Part shown: piece after piece, positions 53,335 to 61,390 of the stretch
How the letters are laid out: each line of letters starts with the position of its first letter
Numbering within the stretch: position 1 is the stretch's first letter
Assembly (NCBI GenBank): GCA_965203375.1
Contig: OZ241886.1
Span: forward strand, 2,232,001 to 2,296,000
Reading direction: 5' to 3'
DNA: 64,000 bases
From: CATQHS01 sp965203375
GTDB lineage: Bacteria > Actinomycetota > Acidimicrobiia > Acidimicrobiales > Aldehydirespiratoraceae
Position numbers and translations under genes: made by a program
The notes under the pieces: generated by a model
Told to the model about the DNA's origin: nothing
Database searches by the model: none
The model's input: the letters and a program-made list of their open reading frames with translations, nothing else

Positions 53335-54017
53335 GGCCGGTCCTCCTCTTCCCAGTCGTAGGGGCCGGCCGCGGCGGGGGCCGAGGCCGGCCGGTCGTCG
53401 TCGCCGTCGGGCGGCGGGGCCGAGCGGGCCGCCTCGATGAAGGCCCGCAGTTTGGCCGGGTCCTTGCGGCCGGGCTCGCTCTCCACCCCCGTGGAGACGT
53501 CCACGCCCCAGGGCCTCACCCGGGCGATGGCGGAGCCGACGATGTCGGCGTCGAGCCCGCCGGCCAGGATCACCCGGTAGCGGGACCGGGGGGCGCCTTC
53601 GGCCAGCGACCAGTCGAACACCTGGCCCGAGCCGGGCCGGGGCCCGTCCACCAGCACCGTGTCGGTGCCGTAATCGTCAATGCGGTCCAAGCCGGGGTGG
53701 CCGGCCGGGAAGGCCTTGATGACGGTGGGGATCTGCTCGGCCACCTGGCGGCAGTCGTCCGCCGACTCGTCGCCGTGGAGCTGCACCGCCTTCAGGCCGG
53801 CCCGCTGGACCAGCTCCATCACCCGCTCGGGCAGCTCGTTGCGGAAGACCCCCACGGTGAGGACATCGCCGGGGACGCGCCTGGCGATGTCGCGGACCCG
53901 GTCCGGCGCCACCCGCCGGGGCGAGGGAGCCAGCACGAACCCCAGGGCGTCGGCCCCCAGCGCCACCGCCAGCAGAGCGTCCGACTCGTTGGTGACGCCG
54001 CAGATCTTGACGAACAC
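53331..54017 (-). CDS. trpF: Phosphoribosylanthranilate isomerase
   Basis: A 228-residue TIM-barrel enzyme performs the Amadori rearrangement of PRA in tryptophan synthesis. Signatures: FVKICGVTNESDALLAVALG with the catalytic Cys, GFVLAPSPRRV, the AVQLHGDE strand with the catalytic Asp region, and DVSTGVESEPGRKDPAKL for phosphate binding. The GTG start at 54017 follows a tandem-repeat block; the 3' end has an acidic tail beyond the usual family end. It overlaps trpB by GTGA. Confidence 0.95.
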   Translation of the reverse strand: MFVKICGVTNESDALLAVALGADALGFVLAPSPRRVAPDRVRDIARRVPGDVLTVGVFRNELPERVMELVQRAGLKAVQLHGDESADDCRQVAEQIPTVIKAFPAGHPGLDRIDDYGTDTVLVDGPRPGSGQVFDWSLAEGAPRSRYRVILAGGLDADIVGSAIARVRPWGVDVSTGVESEPGRKDPAKLRAFIEAARSAPPPDGDDDRPASAPAAAGPYDWEEEDRP

Positions 54018-54026
54018 GCCCCGACG

Positions 54027-54398
54027 CTACCCCGGCAGCCCCGATTCTCGGGGGCAGCCATCCTCGGGCCAGCCGCTCACCGGCTCTGTGACTGCACCGC
54101 ACCGTGCTCAGCAGGTGATCGCCGCGACTCCCGGAGACAGCCGCCCTTGGACTCTGGGACGGCACCGCCACCGTGCCCAGCACTCGGGGACAGCCGCTCA
54201 CCGGCTCTGTGACTGCACCGCACCGTGCTCAGCAGGTGATCGCCGCGACTCCCGGAGACAGCCGCCCTTGGACTCTGGGACGGCACCGCCACCGTGCCCA
54301 GCAGGTGATCGCCGCGACTCCCGGAGACAGCCGCCCTTGGACTCTGGGACGGCACCATCACCTGCCCAGCGGGTGATCGCCGCGACTCCCGAGGTCAC
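54027..54398 (-). repeat. 69-nt tandem repeats between trpC and trpF
   Basis: The 409-nt gap holds about three copies of a 69-nt unit (GTGCCGTCCCAGAGTCCAAG followed by GGCGGCTGTCTCCGGGAG on the minus strand) and a duplicated 120-nt superunit containing GTGCGGTGCAGTCACAGAGC. Because 69 is a multiple of three, frames of 66-94 codons stay open (for example from 54398 and 54361). The 94-codon frame ends at a TGA overlapped by GTG 54080 (17 codons to TAG 54027). Coding status is doubtful. Confidence 0.75.
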
Positions 54399-54426
54399 AC
54401 CCTCCGGTTCAGAATCTTCAGCCTAT

Positions 54427-55215
54427 TCAGCGCCCCAAGAGTCGGCGGACGGCGGCCTCGGGGTCGGCGGCAGTCACAAGGGTCTCGCCCACCAGCACCG
54501 CGTGGTAGCCGGCGTCGGCTAGGGCAACCACATCGTCGCGGTCACGAATCCCCGACTCGGCCACCCGCACCACCCCGTCCGGGATGGCCTCCGCCACCCG
54601 CACCGCCCGGGCCTGATCGACCTCGAAGGTGTACAGGTCACGCTGGTTGACCCCCACCAGCGAGGCGCCGCAGCTCAGGGCTCGCTCCAGTTCGGCCTCG
54701 TCGTGGACCTCCACCAGACAGTCGAGGCCGACATCGCGGGCCAGCCCGCTCAGATCGGCCAGCTCAGCCGAGTCGAGGGCGGCCGCGATCAACAACAAGC
54801 AGTCAGCGCCCATCAGCCGGGCGTCGATCACATCTCGGGGGTCGACGGTGAAGTCCTTGCGCAGCACCGGCAGCGCCGACGCGGCCCGGGCCCGCCGGAG
54901 ATCCTCGGCAGAGCCGCCGAACCACTTGGCGTCGGTGAGCACCGACAAGGCCCGGGCCCCGCCCCGCTCGTAGTCGGCGGCCAGCCGGGCCGGGTCGAGG
55001 CCAGCCCACAGGTCGCCCTTGGACGGCGACCGCCGCTTGACCTCGGCAATCACCGCCCCCCCGCCCGGCCCGACCGCAGCCAGCGCATCCCGAAACCCGC
55101 GGGGAGCGCCATCAACGCGCTCAGCCTCGGCTAACAGCACCTCGACTGAACGCCGGTCGGCCCGTGCCGCGGCCCGATGCCCCTCCAGGATGCGGTCCAG
55201 ATAAGTACCGCTCAC
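54427..55215 (-). CDS. trpC: Indole-3-glycerol phosphate synthase
   Basis: This 262-residue TIM-barrel enzyme closes the indole ring by decarboxylating CdRP. Signatures: the early YLDRILEGH, AEVKRRSPSKGDL with the catalytic Lys, LSVLTDAKWFGGS, PVLRKDFTVDP, IAALDSAELADL, LVEVHDEAELERAL and VGVNQRDLYTF. The start GTG 55215 overlaps the stop of the DnaJ-like gene (GTGA). The frame is open upstream, but that part lies antisense-free within the DnaJ gene and has no homology. Confidence 0.95.
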   Translation of the reverse strand: MSGTYLDRILEGHRAAARADRRSVEVLLAEAERVDGAPRGFRDALAAVGPGGGAVIAEVKRRSPSKGDLWAGLDPARLAADYERGGARALSVLTDAKWFGGSAEDLRRARAASALPVLRKDFTVDPRDVIDARLMGADCLLLIAAALDSAELADLSGLARDVGLDCLVEVHDEAELERALSCGASLVGVNQRDLYTFEVDQARAVRVAEAIPDGVVRVAESGIRDRDDVVALADAGYHAVLVGETLVTAADPEAAVRRLLGR

Positions 55216-55736
55216 TCGGGGCCCTGCTTGCAGCGGGCCAGGGCTACCAGCGGAGCTACCACGAACATCACCAACGCCACCGCCAGGGCCCCCAACCCCA
55301 CCGCCACCAGCGGCAGCAGCCCGGCCAGCCCCCCAACCGCCACCAGAAACAGCCCGGCCACCAAGGTCAACGGCGGGGTAAGCCGCAGCCAATCGGGCAG
55401 TCCGCCAGGGGTGATGGCCCTGTCGTCAGCTTCAGAGAATCCGGCATAGGGATCAGGGTCATCGAAATCGACATCGTCCAAGTCGGTGGCGGGGCGGGAG
55501 CCAGCCGCGGCTGGAGCCCGGGACCCGGCACCTCCAGACCGGACCGGGGACGGCACCCGGAACCCGGGGTCTGAAAGCAGCTCCCAGGCCTGGTTGACCC
55601 GGCGCATCCGCTCGGCCGCCTCTGGGTCGTCCCGGCTGACATCAGGATGAAACTGGCGGGCCCGGGCCAAGTAAGCCCGGCGTATCTCCGCCTCCGAAGC
55701 ATCCCGGTCCACCCCCAGCACGGCGTAAGGGTCCAC
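55212..55736 (-). CDS. DnaJ-domain membrane protein
   Basis: This 174-residue protein has an N-terminal J domain (DPYAVLGVDRDASEAEIRRA, with the HPD motif in ARQFHPDVSRDD), which stimulates Hsp70 ATPase. A flexible linker (about 68-115) and two C-terminal membrane segments (LTLVAGLFLVAVGGLAGLLP and VGLGALAVALVMFVVAPLVA) follow. It is not full DnaJ: zinc-finger and C-terminal substrate domains are missing. It is coupled to trpC through a GTGA overlap, an unusual partner. It starts at GTG 55736 just after a repeat block. Confidence 0.88.
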   Translation of the reverse strand: MDPYAVLGVDRDASEAEIRRAYLARARQFHPDVSRDDPEAAERMRRVNQAWELLSDPGFRVPSPVRSGGAGSRAPAAAGSRPATDLDDVDFDDPDPYAGFSEADDRAITPGGLPDWLRLTPPLTLVAGLFLVAVGGLAGLLPLVAVGLGALAVALVMFVVAPLVALARCKQGPE

Positions 55737-55992
55737 AACCCCATGTTAGGACCGTCATCTCACCGGGGTCAGATTGGCTCGGCCCTCAACCTGGGACCTA
55801 GGGCCGGTCAGCACGGTAGGACCGTCATCTCGCCGAGGTCAGATTGGCCCGGCCCTCAACCTGGGACCCGAGGGCCGGTCAGCACGATAGAACCGTCATC
55901 TCACCGGGGGTCAGGTTGGCCCGGCTCCTCCTCTCAAACCCAGAACCCGGAGGCCAGCCAGCATGGTAGGCTCGTCATCTGCCGGGTCAGGT
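55737..55992 (-). repeat. 77-nt repeats derived from the HNH-gene 3' end
   Basis: About 3.3 copies of a 75-78-nt unit run from the HNH/DUF222 gene stop to the DnaJ-like start. On the minus strand each has CCAAYCTGACC, where TGA matches the HNH stop, then GGTGAGATGACGGTYCTA. Each ATG opens a 6- to 14-codon frame. The stop region of the upstream gene thus seems to have been copied repeatedly toward the next start. Confidence 0.75.
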
Positions 55993-57435
55993 TGGGAAGA
56001 GGGCTGGAGCCCTTTCTTGATCTGTGCCTCGATCTCGATCCGGGCGTGGACAGTCCGGGGCGGGCCGGTTCGGATCGGGGTCGGCTCGCTCTGCGGGCGG
56101 GGGCCTGCTGTGACCGGGTGGCGGCGGACGGAAACCGCTGTTGCGGGCATCTCGGCCGCCATAACCATGACTCGGGCGAGCGGAGGCCGCTGTTGAGGCA
56201 TTCCGGCTGTCGTGCTGGTGACTCGGACGCGTGTCGGCGGGGTCGGGGGGTTGAAGGGCCGGTTTGCCTTGGTGATGGGCGATGCGCCAGTTGTGGTCGT
56301 GGATGTTGTGATGGCATCGCCAGCAGACCAGCACGAGCTGGTCGATGCCGGTGCGGCGGGATTGGGCGTAGGGCACGGTGTGGTGGGCCTGGCACCACCG
56401 GGGCTCGGCGCCGCAGCCGATGCAGCCACCGTCACGGGCGATCAGCATCCGCCACTGGGCCTTGGTGGCGGTGCGCACCGTGGCCCCGTGAAACAGCGGC
56501 TTGCCCTCGCTGAACAACACGCCGGTGAGCTCGGCGTCACAAGCGATCCGCTGAAGCACCTCCGGGGGCACCGGGCCCACACCGGGGATCTCGCAGCGTC
56601 CGGCCGGGTCGTCGCCGGTGAGCACGCCGATGTCGGCCACCACGATGACCTCGGCCTTGGGTCCGCTCCCGCCGCCACCGTTGCCGGGCTGCCCGGCGTC
56701 GCCTGAGGCGAGTTGGTCCAAGGCGTCGGCCTGAAGCTGATCCCAGCTCCGGCGGCCCTCGCCGCCGCCGGTCCCGCCGTCGTCACGGGCGGCCTTGTCG
56801 TCTTGGCGGCGGAGAACCTCGGCGAGCCGTTGAAGGCGGGCGCCGATGCGGGTGCCGGCTTCGAGGTCGTACCGGCCGTCGATGCGCATCACGTCGCCCT
56901 CCCGGCGCATCCTGAGATAGCGCCGCTGGCGCTGGCGCAGATAGTCGCCGTGGCCGTGATCGGCCTGCTGGCGCTGAGTCCAGGCATCGACCTCGCGGGC
57001 GAACCGGTCCGGCGGCAGCTCTTTCGCCTTGGTCAACAGGCCGGGGGCCGCGTCCACGGTCTCGGGGGCAATCTTCTTGGCCGCATCGGCCAGACGCTCG
57101 ACGTTGGTCAACGACACCTCGCCGGCGTCCACCGCCGAGCGCAACTCGGGCATCTCGTCAAGGGCTCCGGCGACAGCCAAACTCCGGCGGGCCTGAGAAC
57201 GGGACTTGCCCGCCTGATCGCACAACACCGACGCCCCGCCGTCACCGTGACGCTCCCCCAGAGCGATCAACCGAGCCGCCTCGGTCTGCAGCACCGCCAT
57301 CTTGGCTTCCACCGAGCGGCTGGCCGCGATCAGATCCCTCAGCCGGGCCAGGGTCATCTCACCGGCGCGCACCCGCCCCAGCAGACAGTCCAAGTCCTTC
57401 CCGAAACGCTCAACCGCATCTACTCCAACGAACAT
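55987..57435 (-). CDS. DUF222/HNH endonuclease-domain protein (13E12 type)
   Basis: This 482-residue protein of the actinobacterial DUF222-HNH group occurs in many copies per genome. The N-terminal helical DUF222 region (about 20-260) includes LCDQAGKSRSQARRSLAVAG and ADIGVLTGDDPAG nearby. The HNH domain is near residues 340-385: CIGCGAEPRWCQAHHTVPYA then LVCWRCHHNIHDHNWRI, with zinc cysteines and catalytic His. The tail is Pro/Arg-rich and low-complexity. It interrupts the trp gene run between ygfZ and the DnaJ-like gene, consistent with a mobile or selfish history. Biological role is unproven. Confidence 0.9.
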   Translation of the reverse strand: MFVGVDAVERFGKDLDCLLGRVRAGEMTLARLRDLIAASRSVEAKMAVLQTEAARLIALGERHGDGGASVLCDQAGKSRSQARRSLAVAGALDEMPELRSAVDAGEVSLTNVERLADAAKKIAPETVDAAPGLLTKAKELPPDRFAREVDAWTQRQQADHGHGDYLRQRQRRYLRMRREGDVMRIDGRYDLEAGTRIGARLQRLAEVLRRQDDKAARDDGGTGGGEGRRSWDQLQADALDQLASGDAGQPGNGGGGSGPKAEVIVVADIGVLTGDDPAGRCEIPGVGPVPPEVLQRIACDAELTGVLFSEGKPLFHGATVRTATKAQWRMLIARDGGCIGCGAEPRWCQAHHTVPYAQSRRTGIDQLVLVCWRCHHNIHDHNWRIAHHQGKPALQPPDPADTRPSHQHDSRNASTAASARPSHGYGGRDARNSGFRPPPPGHSRPPPAERADPDPNRPAPDCPRPDRDRGTDQERAPALFPT

Positions 57436-57763
57436 GCGATCACTCTACAACAGGGGTGTGACAATGACAACGCAATTCCTCGGAATATCTCAGAATTATT
57501 TAAAATAATCATATAGTGACCGAATAAACTCGTCCCCACACCGATCCGCCAAGCCGGAGTAGCGCACTTCAAACCACGGCTTGCGCGTGGCGGCCCCCCG
57601 CCCGGGCTTTACCCCAATACGCCAGACCGGGGGTGGCGCGAGGGCAACCCCGATACGCCAGGCCGGGGGGTGGCACGGGGGCCAGGTTTTGCCGCCCCGC
57701 GGCAAAACCGCGCCCGTGACAGGACCCGCCGGCCGGGGAGAGCAACCGCCTGGTAGCGACCCT
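57436..57763. other. Intergenic region with repeats and a perfect 10-bp hairpin
   Basis: These 328 nt contain no supportable gene. They hold three related units (CGATCCGCCAAGCCGGAGTA near 57541, then CAATACGCCAGACCGGGGGT and CGATACGCCAGGCCGGGGGG) and, at 57685-57709, GGTTTTGCCG, loop CCCCG, CGGCAAAACC, a perfect 10-bp stem. The hairpin lies between ygfZ and the HNH gene, both on the minus strand, and may end the ygfZ transcript. AT-rich sequence at 57455-57525 could hold the HNH promoter. Confidence 0.6.
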
Positions 57764-58726
57764 TCAGTCAGCGGGCAGGGCTTGGACACTGGCCTCACGG
57801 CCGGCCACTAGGGCAGATGCCGGGGGCTCCACCCGGCGATGCACCGGCCCAAGCCCCACGGTCACCCCAGCGACGGGATCGAACGCGGCCGAGGTGATCT
57901 CCCCCACCGTCTCGCCGTCCACGGTCACCGCAGTCCCCGGGCCCAGATCGTCGGCGCCGGCGATCTCGATCAGCCTCAAGGGTCGGGGCACGTTGCCGCC
58001 CCGGCTGTCGATCCGGGCCACCAACTCCTGACCGGTGTAGCAGCCCTTGGTGAAGCTCACCGACTTCGAGATCAGGCTCGGGCCCAGCTCGGCCGGGATG
58101 GTCCGGGGGCCGATCTCTGCGCCCATGATCGGCCAGCCGGCCCGAATCCGCAGGACCTCCAGGTCGGCCCAGTCGGCCTCGATCAGCTCGTCGGGCCAGG
58201 CGTCCGGATCGGGCGCCAGGCCGCTAAACAGCAGGTCAACGCCCTCATATACGGGCCAATCCACCGCGGCCCGCACTTCGGCCGCCGCCAGATCCCCGAC
58301 TCCGGCCCCCGTCAGTTGCCCAGCCGTCGACTCCTCCGTCCTGGACGCAACCAGACCCTCGACCGCCGAGTTTGCCTGAGGACCCTTGACCACCATCATG
58401 TGCCAGCCGTCTAGGGTCTCGACCTCGACGTCGACCCTCAACTTGAACCGCTCCAAGCGCTCGACCAACTCGGCACCGTGCCCGGCGTCCACATCAAGCA
58501 GGAACTCGTCGGGGCCGCGGCGGGTGAGGCGGAACCAGGCGTCGATCCGGCCTTGGGGCTGCAAGATCAGCGACCAAGCCGACTCCCCCGCCGCCACCGA
58601 CTCCACATCCTGAGAGATCTGGCCCTGCAGATAAGCGGAGGCGTCAGACCCGCTGACCCGGATCACATCGCGCTCCACCGTCACGCCCCCGACCCCGGAC
58701 CGCATGGCTTCTAGACCCGTGATCAC
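57764..58726 (-). CDS. ygfZ: YgfZ/GcvT-like folate-binding protein
   Basis: This 320-residue tetrahydrofolate-binding protein helps iron-sulfur cluster enzyme maturation in relatives. The diagnostic motif KGCYTGQELVAR is near residue 228. The N-terminal VSGSDASAYLQGQISQDVES and PQGRIDAWFRLTRRG match the GcvT fold. I choose GTG 58726, which overlaps the trpE stop (GTGA); ATG 58705 is the alternative. It is coupled to trpE, an association I would not predict from pathway logic. Confidence 0.92.
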   Translation of the reverse strand: MITGLEAMRSGVGGVTVERDVIRVSGSDASAYLQGQISQDVESVAAGESAWSLILQPQGRIDAWFRLTRRGPDEFLLDVDAGHGAELVERLERFKLRVDVEVETLDGWHMMVVKGPQANSAVEGLVASRTEESTAGQLTGAGVGDLAAAEVRAAVDWPVYEGVDLLFSGLAPDPDAWPDELIEADWADLEVLRIRAGWPIMGAEIGPRTIPAELGPSLISKSVSFTKGCYTGQELVARIDSRGGNVPRPLRLIEIAGADDLGPGTAVTVDGETVGEITSAAFDPVAGVTVGLGPVHRRVEPPASALVAGREASVQALPAD

Positions 58727-60267
58727 AAACTGGGCCCCGACCCGGCCGGGCCGCTCGCGGCTTCGCCGCGGCGGATGGCGGTCATGCGGCGGGCGGCGGG
58801 CACTGCGGCCAGCAGGGCCCGGGCCTTGTTGCGGCACTCCTGGTGCTCCTCGGCCGCCACCGAGTCGGCCACAATCCCGGCCCCGGCCTGCACCGAGGCC
58901 CGGTTGCCCGACACCAGCATGGTGCGGATGGCGATGGCGGTGTCGATGTTGCCGGAGAAGTCGACATAGCCCACCACCCCGGCGTAGGGGCCCCGCTTCA
59001 CCGGCTCCAACTCGTCGATTATCTCCATGGCCCGCACCTTGGGCGCCCCCGACACGGTGCCGGCCGGCAGCGTGGCCCGCAGCACGTCCACCGGCGACAG
59101 GTCCGGGGCCAGCTTCCCCGACACCTGAGAGGTGAGGTGCATCACGTGGCTGTAGCGCTCCAGGGTCATCATCTCGTCCACCCGCAGCGACCCGAACTGC
59201 GCCACCCGGCCCACATCGTTGCGGGCCAGGTCCACCAGCATGACGTGCTCGGCCCGCTCCTTGGGGTGCTCGGCCAGCTCGGCCCCCAGCCGCCGGTCCT
59301 CCTCGTCGGTGCGGCCCCGGCGCCGGGTGCCGGCGATGGGCCGGCTGACCACCCGGCCGTCGCGGAGCTGCACCATGGGCTCGGGCGACCCGCCCACCAT
59401 CTCCAGGGCGCCGCAGCGCAGGAAATACATGTAGGGGCTGGGGTTGATCTGGCGCAGCACCCGGTACAGGTCGAAGGCCTCGGCGTCCAGCTCCAAGTCA
59501 AAGCGCTGCGACAGCACCACCTGGTAGATGTCGCCCGCGCCGATGTGCTCCTTGGCCGTGTCCACCGCCCGGGCGTAGGACTCGGGGCTCATGGTGGAGG
59601 TCACCGCCGGGGGCTCGGGCTCGGGTCCGGGCGGCTCCAGCAGCGGCTCGTCCAGGGGCTTGGCCCCGTCGGCGGCCAGGACGGCGAGCCGGGCCATGCC
59701 CGTGTCGTAGAGGCGGTCGACGGTCTCGCCGCCGGCGCCATCGGGCACGAAGACGTTGGAGATCAGCGTCACCCGCTGGCGCCAGTGGTCGTAGACGGCC
59801 AGCTCGCCGGTGACGGCCATCACCGCGTCGGGGTGGCCCAAGTCGTCGGGGGGGCAGCCGGGGAGGTGCTCGATCTCGCGCACCACGTCGTAGCCGAGGT
59901 AGCCGACCAGCCCGCCCTGCAGCGGCGGAAGGTCCTCGATCACCGGGGCCCGGCACTGGCCGAGGACGGCCTCCACCGCGGCCAGCATCCCTTCGTCTCG
60001 GGGGATGTCGAGGCCGAGGTCGCCGGTCACCGTCACCCGGCGGCCCCGGGCCTCCAGCACCGCCACCGGGTTGCGGCCGATGCAGGACCACCGGCCCCAG
60101 CGGTCGCCGTGCTCCACCGACTCCAGCAGGAACCCGTCGGCCTCTCCCACCAGCCGGGCGAAGGCGGCCACCGGGGTGGTCAGGTCGGCCAGCAGCGTCC
60201 GCCAGACTGGGACCACCCGCCAGTCCCGGGCCAGCTCCCGGAACCGGTCCCGGGTGGAGGCGCTCAC
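58723..60267 (-). CDS. trpE: Anthranilate synthase component I
   Basis: A 514-residue chorismate-binding enzyme makes anthranilate with a glutamine amidotransferase partner (trpG is not in the window). Signatures: LLESVEHGDRWGRWSCIGRN (tryptophan-feedback LLES-type motif), QVVLSQRFDLEL, PSPYMYFLRCG, SRPIAGTRRRGRTDEEDRRL, LVDLARNDVGRV and LPAGTVSGAPKVRAMEII. The GTG start 60267 overlaps the stop of a mini-ORF that leads back to hisI. It opens the tryptophan gene series on this strand. Confidence 0.96.
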   Translation of the reverse strand: MSASTRDRFRELARDWRVVPVWRTLLADLTTPVAAFARLVGEADGFLLESVEHGDRWGRWSCIGRNPVAVLEARGRRVTVTGDLGLDIPRDEGMLAAVEAVLGQCRAPVIEDLPPLQGGLVGYLGYDVVREIEHLPGCPPDDLGHPDAVMAVTGELAVYDHWRQRVTLISNVFVPDGAGGETVDRLYDTGMARLAVLAADGAKPLDEPLLEPPGPEPEPPAVTSTMSPESYARAVDTAKEHIGAGDIYQVVLSQRFDLELDAEAFDLYRVLRQINPSPYMYFLRCGALEMVGGSPEPMVQLRDGRVVSRPIAGTRRRGRTDEEDRRLGAELAEHPKERAEHVMLVDLARNDVGRVAQFGSLRVDEMMTLERYSHVMHLTSQVSGKLAPDLSPVDVLRATLPAGTVSGAPKVRAMEIIDELEPVKRGPYAGVVGYVDFSGNIDTAIAIRTMLVSGNRASVQAGAGIVADSVAAEEHQECRNKARALLAAVPAARRMTAIRRGEAASGPAGSGPSL

Positions 60268-60343
60268 GCGGCGGCCCGGCCGGCGCCGCTCACCGCGGGC
60301 CCGGCCCGGTGTCCGGGGCCGATCCCGGACCGAAGAGGCTCAC
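60264..60343 (-). repeat. Two-step GTGA ladder between hisI and trpE
   Basis: The hisI stop overlaps GTG 60343. This frame (17 codons, beginning VSLFGPG) ends in a TGA overlapped by GTG 60293 (9 codons, VSGAGRAAA), whose TGA overlaps GTG 60267, the trpE start (VSAST...). All three are exact 4-nt GTGA overlaps, and each frame begins Val-Ser, as does TrpE. No unassigned base remains between the two genes. Confidence 0.85.
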
Positions 60344-60759
60344 GCCCGCCCGCCGTCGGCGCCGTCGGCGGGGGCCTCGCCGAAGGAGCGGAAGAAGCAC
60401 GAGAAGGCGCCGGTGTGGCAGGCCCCCTCCCCCTCCTGGTCCACCACGAACAGCAGGGTGTCGCCGTCGCAGTCGTAGTAGGCCTCCCGCACCCGCTGGA
60501 CGGCCCCCGAGGTGTCGCCCTTGCGCCAGATCTCCCGGCGGGAGCGGCTCCAGAACACGGTGCGGCCCTCGTGGAGGGTGAGCGACAGCGTCTCGGCATT
60601 CATCCACGCCATCATCAGCACCCGCCCGGTCCCGGCGTCCTGCACGACGGCGGGGACCAGCCCGTCGTCGTTGTAGGTGACGGCGGCGAGCTGCTCCGCG
60701 GTCGCCTCGACGGCGGGCGGGCCGGCGGGCCGAGAGTCGGGAGTCGCCCCTACAGCCAC
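60340..60759 (-). CDS. hisI: Phosphoribosyl-AMP cyclohydrolase
   Basis: This 139-residue single-domain HisI opens the purine ring of PR-AMP in histidine synthesis. Signatures: VLMMAWMNAETLSLTLHEGR, FWSRSRREIWRKGDTSG, the metal-binding YYDCDGDTLLFVVDQ and CHTGAFSCFFR. An N-terminal 25-residue extension is low in conservation. It starts at GTG 60759. It is not fused to HisE, and no other his gene is nearby. The stop couples to the ladder that leads into trpE. Confidence 0.95.
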   Translation of the reverse strand: MAVGATPDSRPAGPPAVEATAEQLAAVTYNDDGLVPAVVQDAGTGRVLMMAWMNAETLSLTLHEGRTVFWSRSRREIWRKGDTSGAVQRVREAYYDCDGDTLLFVVDQEGEGACHTGAFSCFFRSFGEAPADGADGGRA

Positions 60760-60837
60760 GGCTCTACCGGCTGACTTTCGGTTCCGCAGACACCGGCGCT
60801 ACCGGCAAGCCCTCGGCTTCACAGGGTGCCATCCGTC

Positions 60838-61206
60838 CTACAGGTAGAGGCCGGTGCTGGCCTGGTCGAGGCGCTCGGAGGCCACCGCGTGAACGTCGCG
60901 CTCTCTCAAGATGATGTAGTCGCGGCCCCGCACCTCCACCTCGTAGCGGTCCTCGGGGTTGAACAGCACTTGGTCGCCCCGCTCTATGGTCCGCACGTTG
61001 GGGCCCACCGCCACCACCTCGGCCCAGGACAGCCGCTTGCCCACCTGGGCGGTGGCCGGGATCAGTATCCCCCCGGCCGAGCGGCGCTCCGCCTCGGCCT
61101 GGCCCACCCCCACCAGGATGCGGTCGTTGAGCATCTTCACCGGCAGCCGGTCGTCGCCCTCCGGTCCGGGGGCCGAGTCGACCGGGCGCTCGGCGATGGC
61201 GGTCAC
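60838..61206 (-). CDS. GroES-like co-chaperonin (cpn10 family)
   Basis: A 122-residue protein starts at GTG 61206. It contains the cpn10 beta-barrel pattern: LPVKMLNDRILVGVG, the mobile-loop-like AEAERRSAGGILIPATAQVG, AEVVAVGPNVRTIERGDQVL and YEVEVRGRDYIILRERDV. The mobile loop (SAGGILI) matches the GroEL-contact sequence. It is longer than typical GroES, with extra N- and C-termini, and has no groEL beside it, so it is probably a divergent paralogue. The frame upstream of 61206 runs through collagen-like repeats and is not included. Confidence 0.88.
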   Translation of the reverse strand: MTAIAERPVDSAPGPEGDDRLPVKMLNDRILVGVGQAEAERRSAGGILIPATAQVGKRLSWAEVVAVGPNVRTIERGDQVLFNPEDRYEVEVRGRDYIILRERDVHAVASERLDQASTGLYL

Positions 61207-61390
61207 GGCCCCCAACCGTACCCGGTCAGCCGGGCGCACCGGGCCAGACCGGCACACCCGGTCAGACCGGCACACCCGGACATCCGGGCATACCGGGGCA
61301 GCCGGGCGCACCCGGCCAGCCAGGCGCTCCGGGCCAGACCGGCATACCGGGGCAGCCGGGCGCACCGGGCCAGACCGGCATACCCGGTCA
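61207..61390 (-). repeat. GC-rich repeats forming reinitiation modules between 61388 gene and GroES-like gene
   Basis: The stop of the upstream gene is followed by CCGGGT and ATG 61381. This opens a 39-codon frame of PGAPGCPGMPVW-type (collagen-like) repeats, whose TGA is again followed by CCGGGT and GTG 61255 (9 codons). That TGA is followed by CCGGGT and ACG, a decayed third start, then the GroES-like GTG 61206. The stop-CCGGGT-start module is therefore triplicated. Confidence 0.75.

Noticed and set aside
54198..54398. 66- and 94-codon proteins between trpC and trpF
   Set aside because: They are open because the repeat unit is 69 nt; no independent evidence of coding, so listed only as a repeat.
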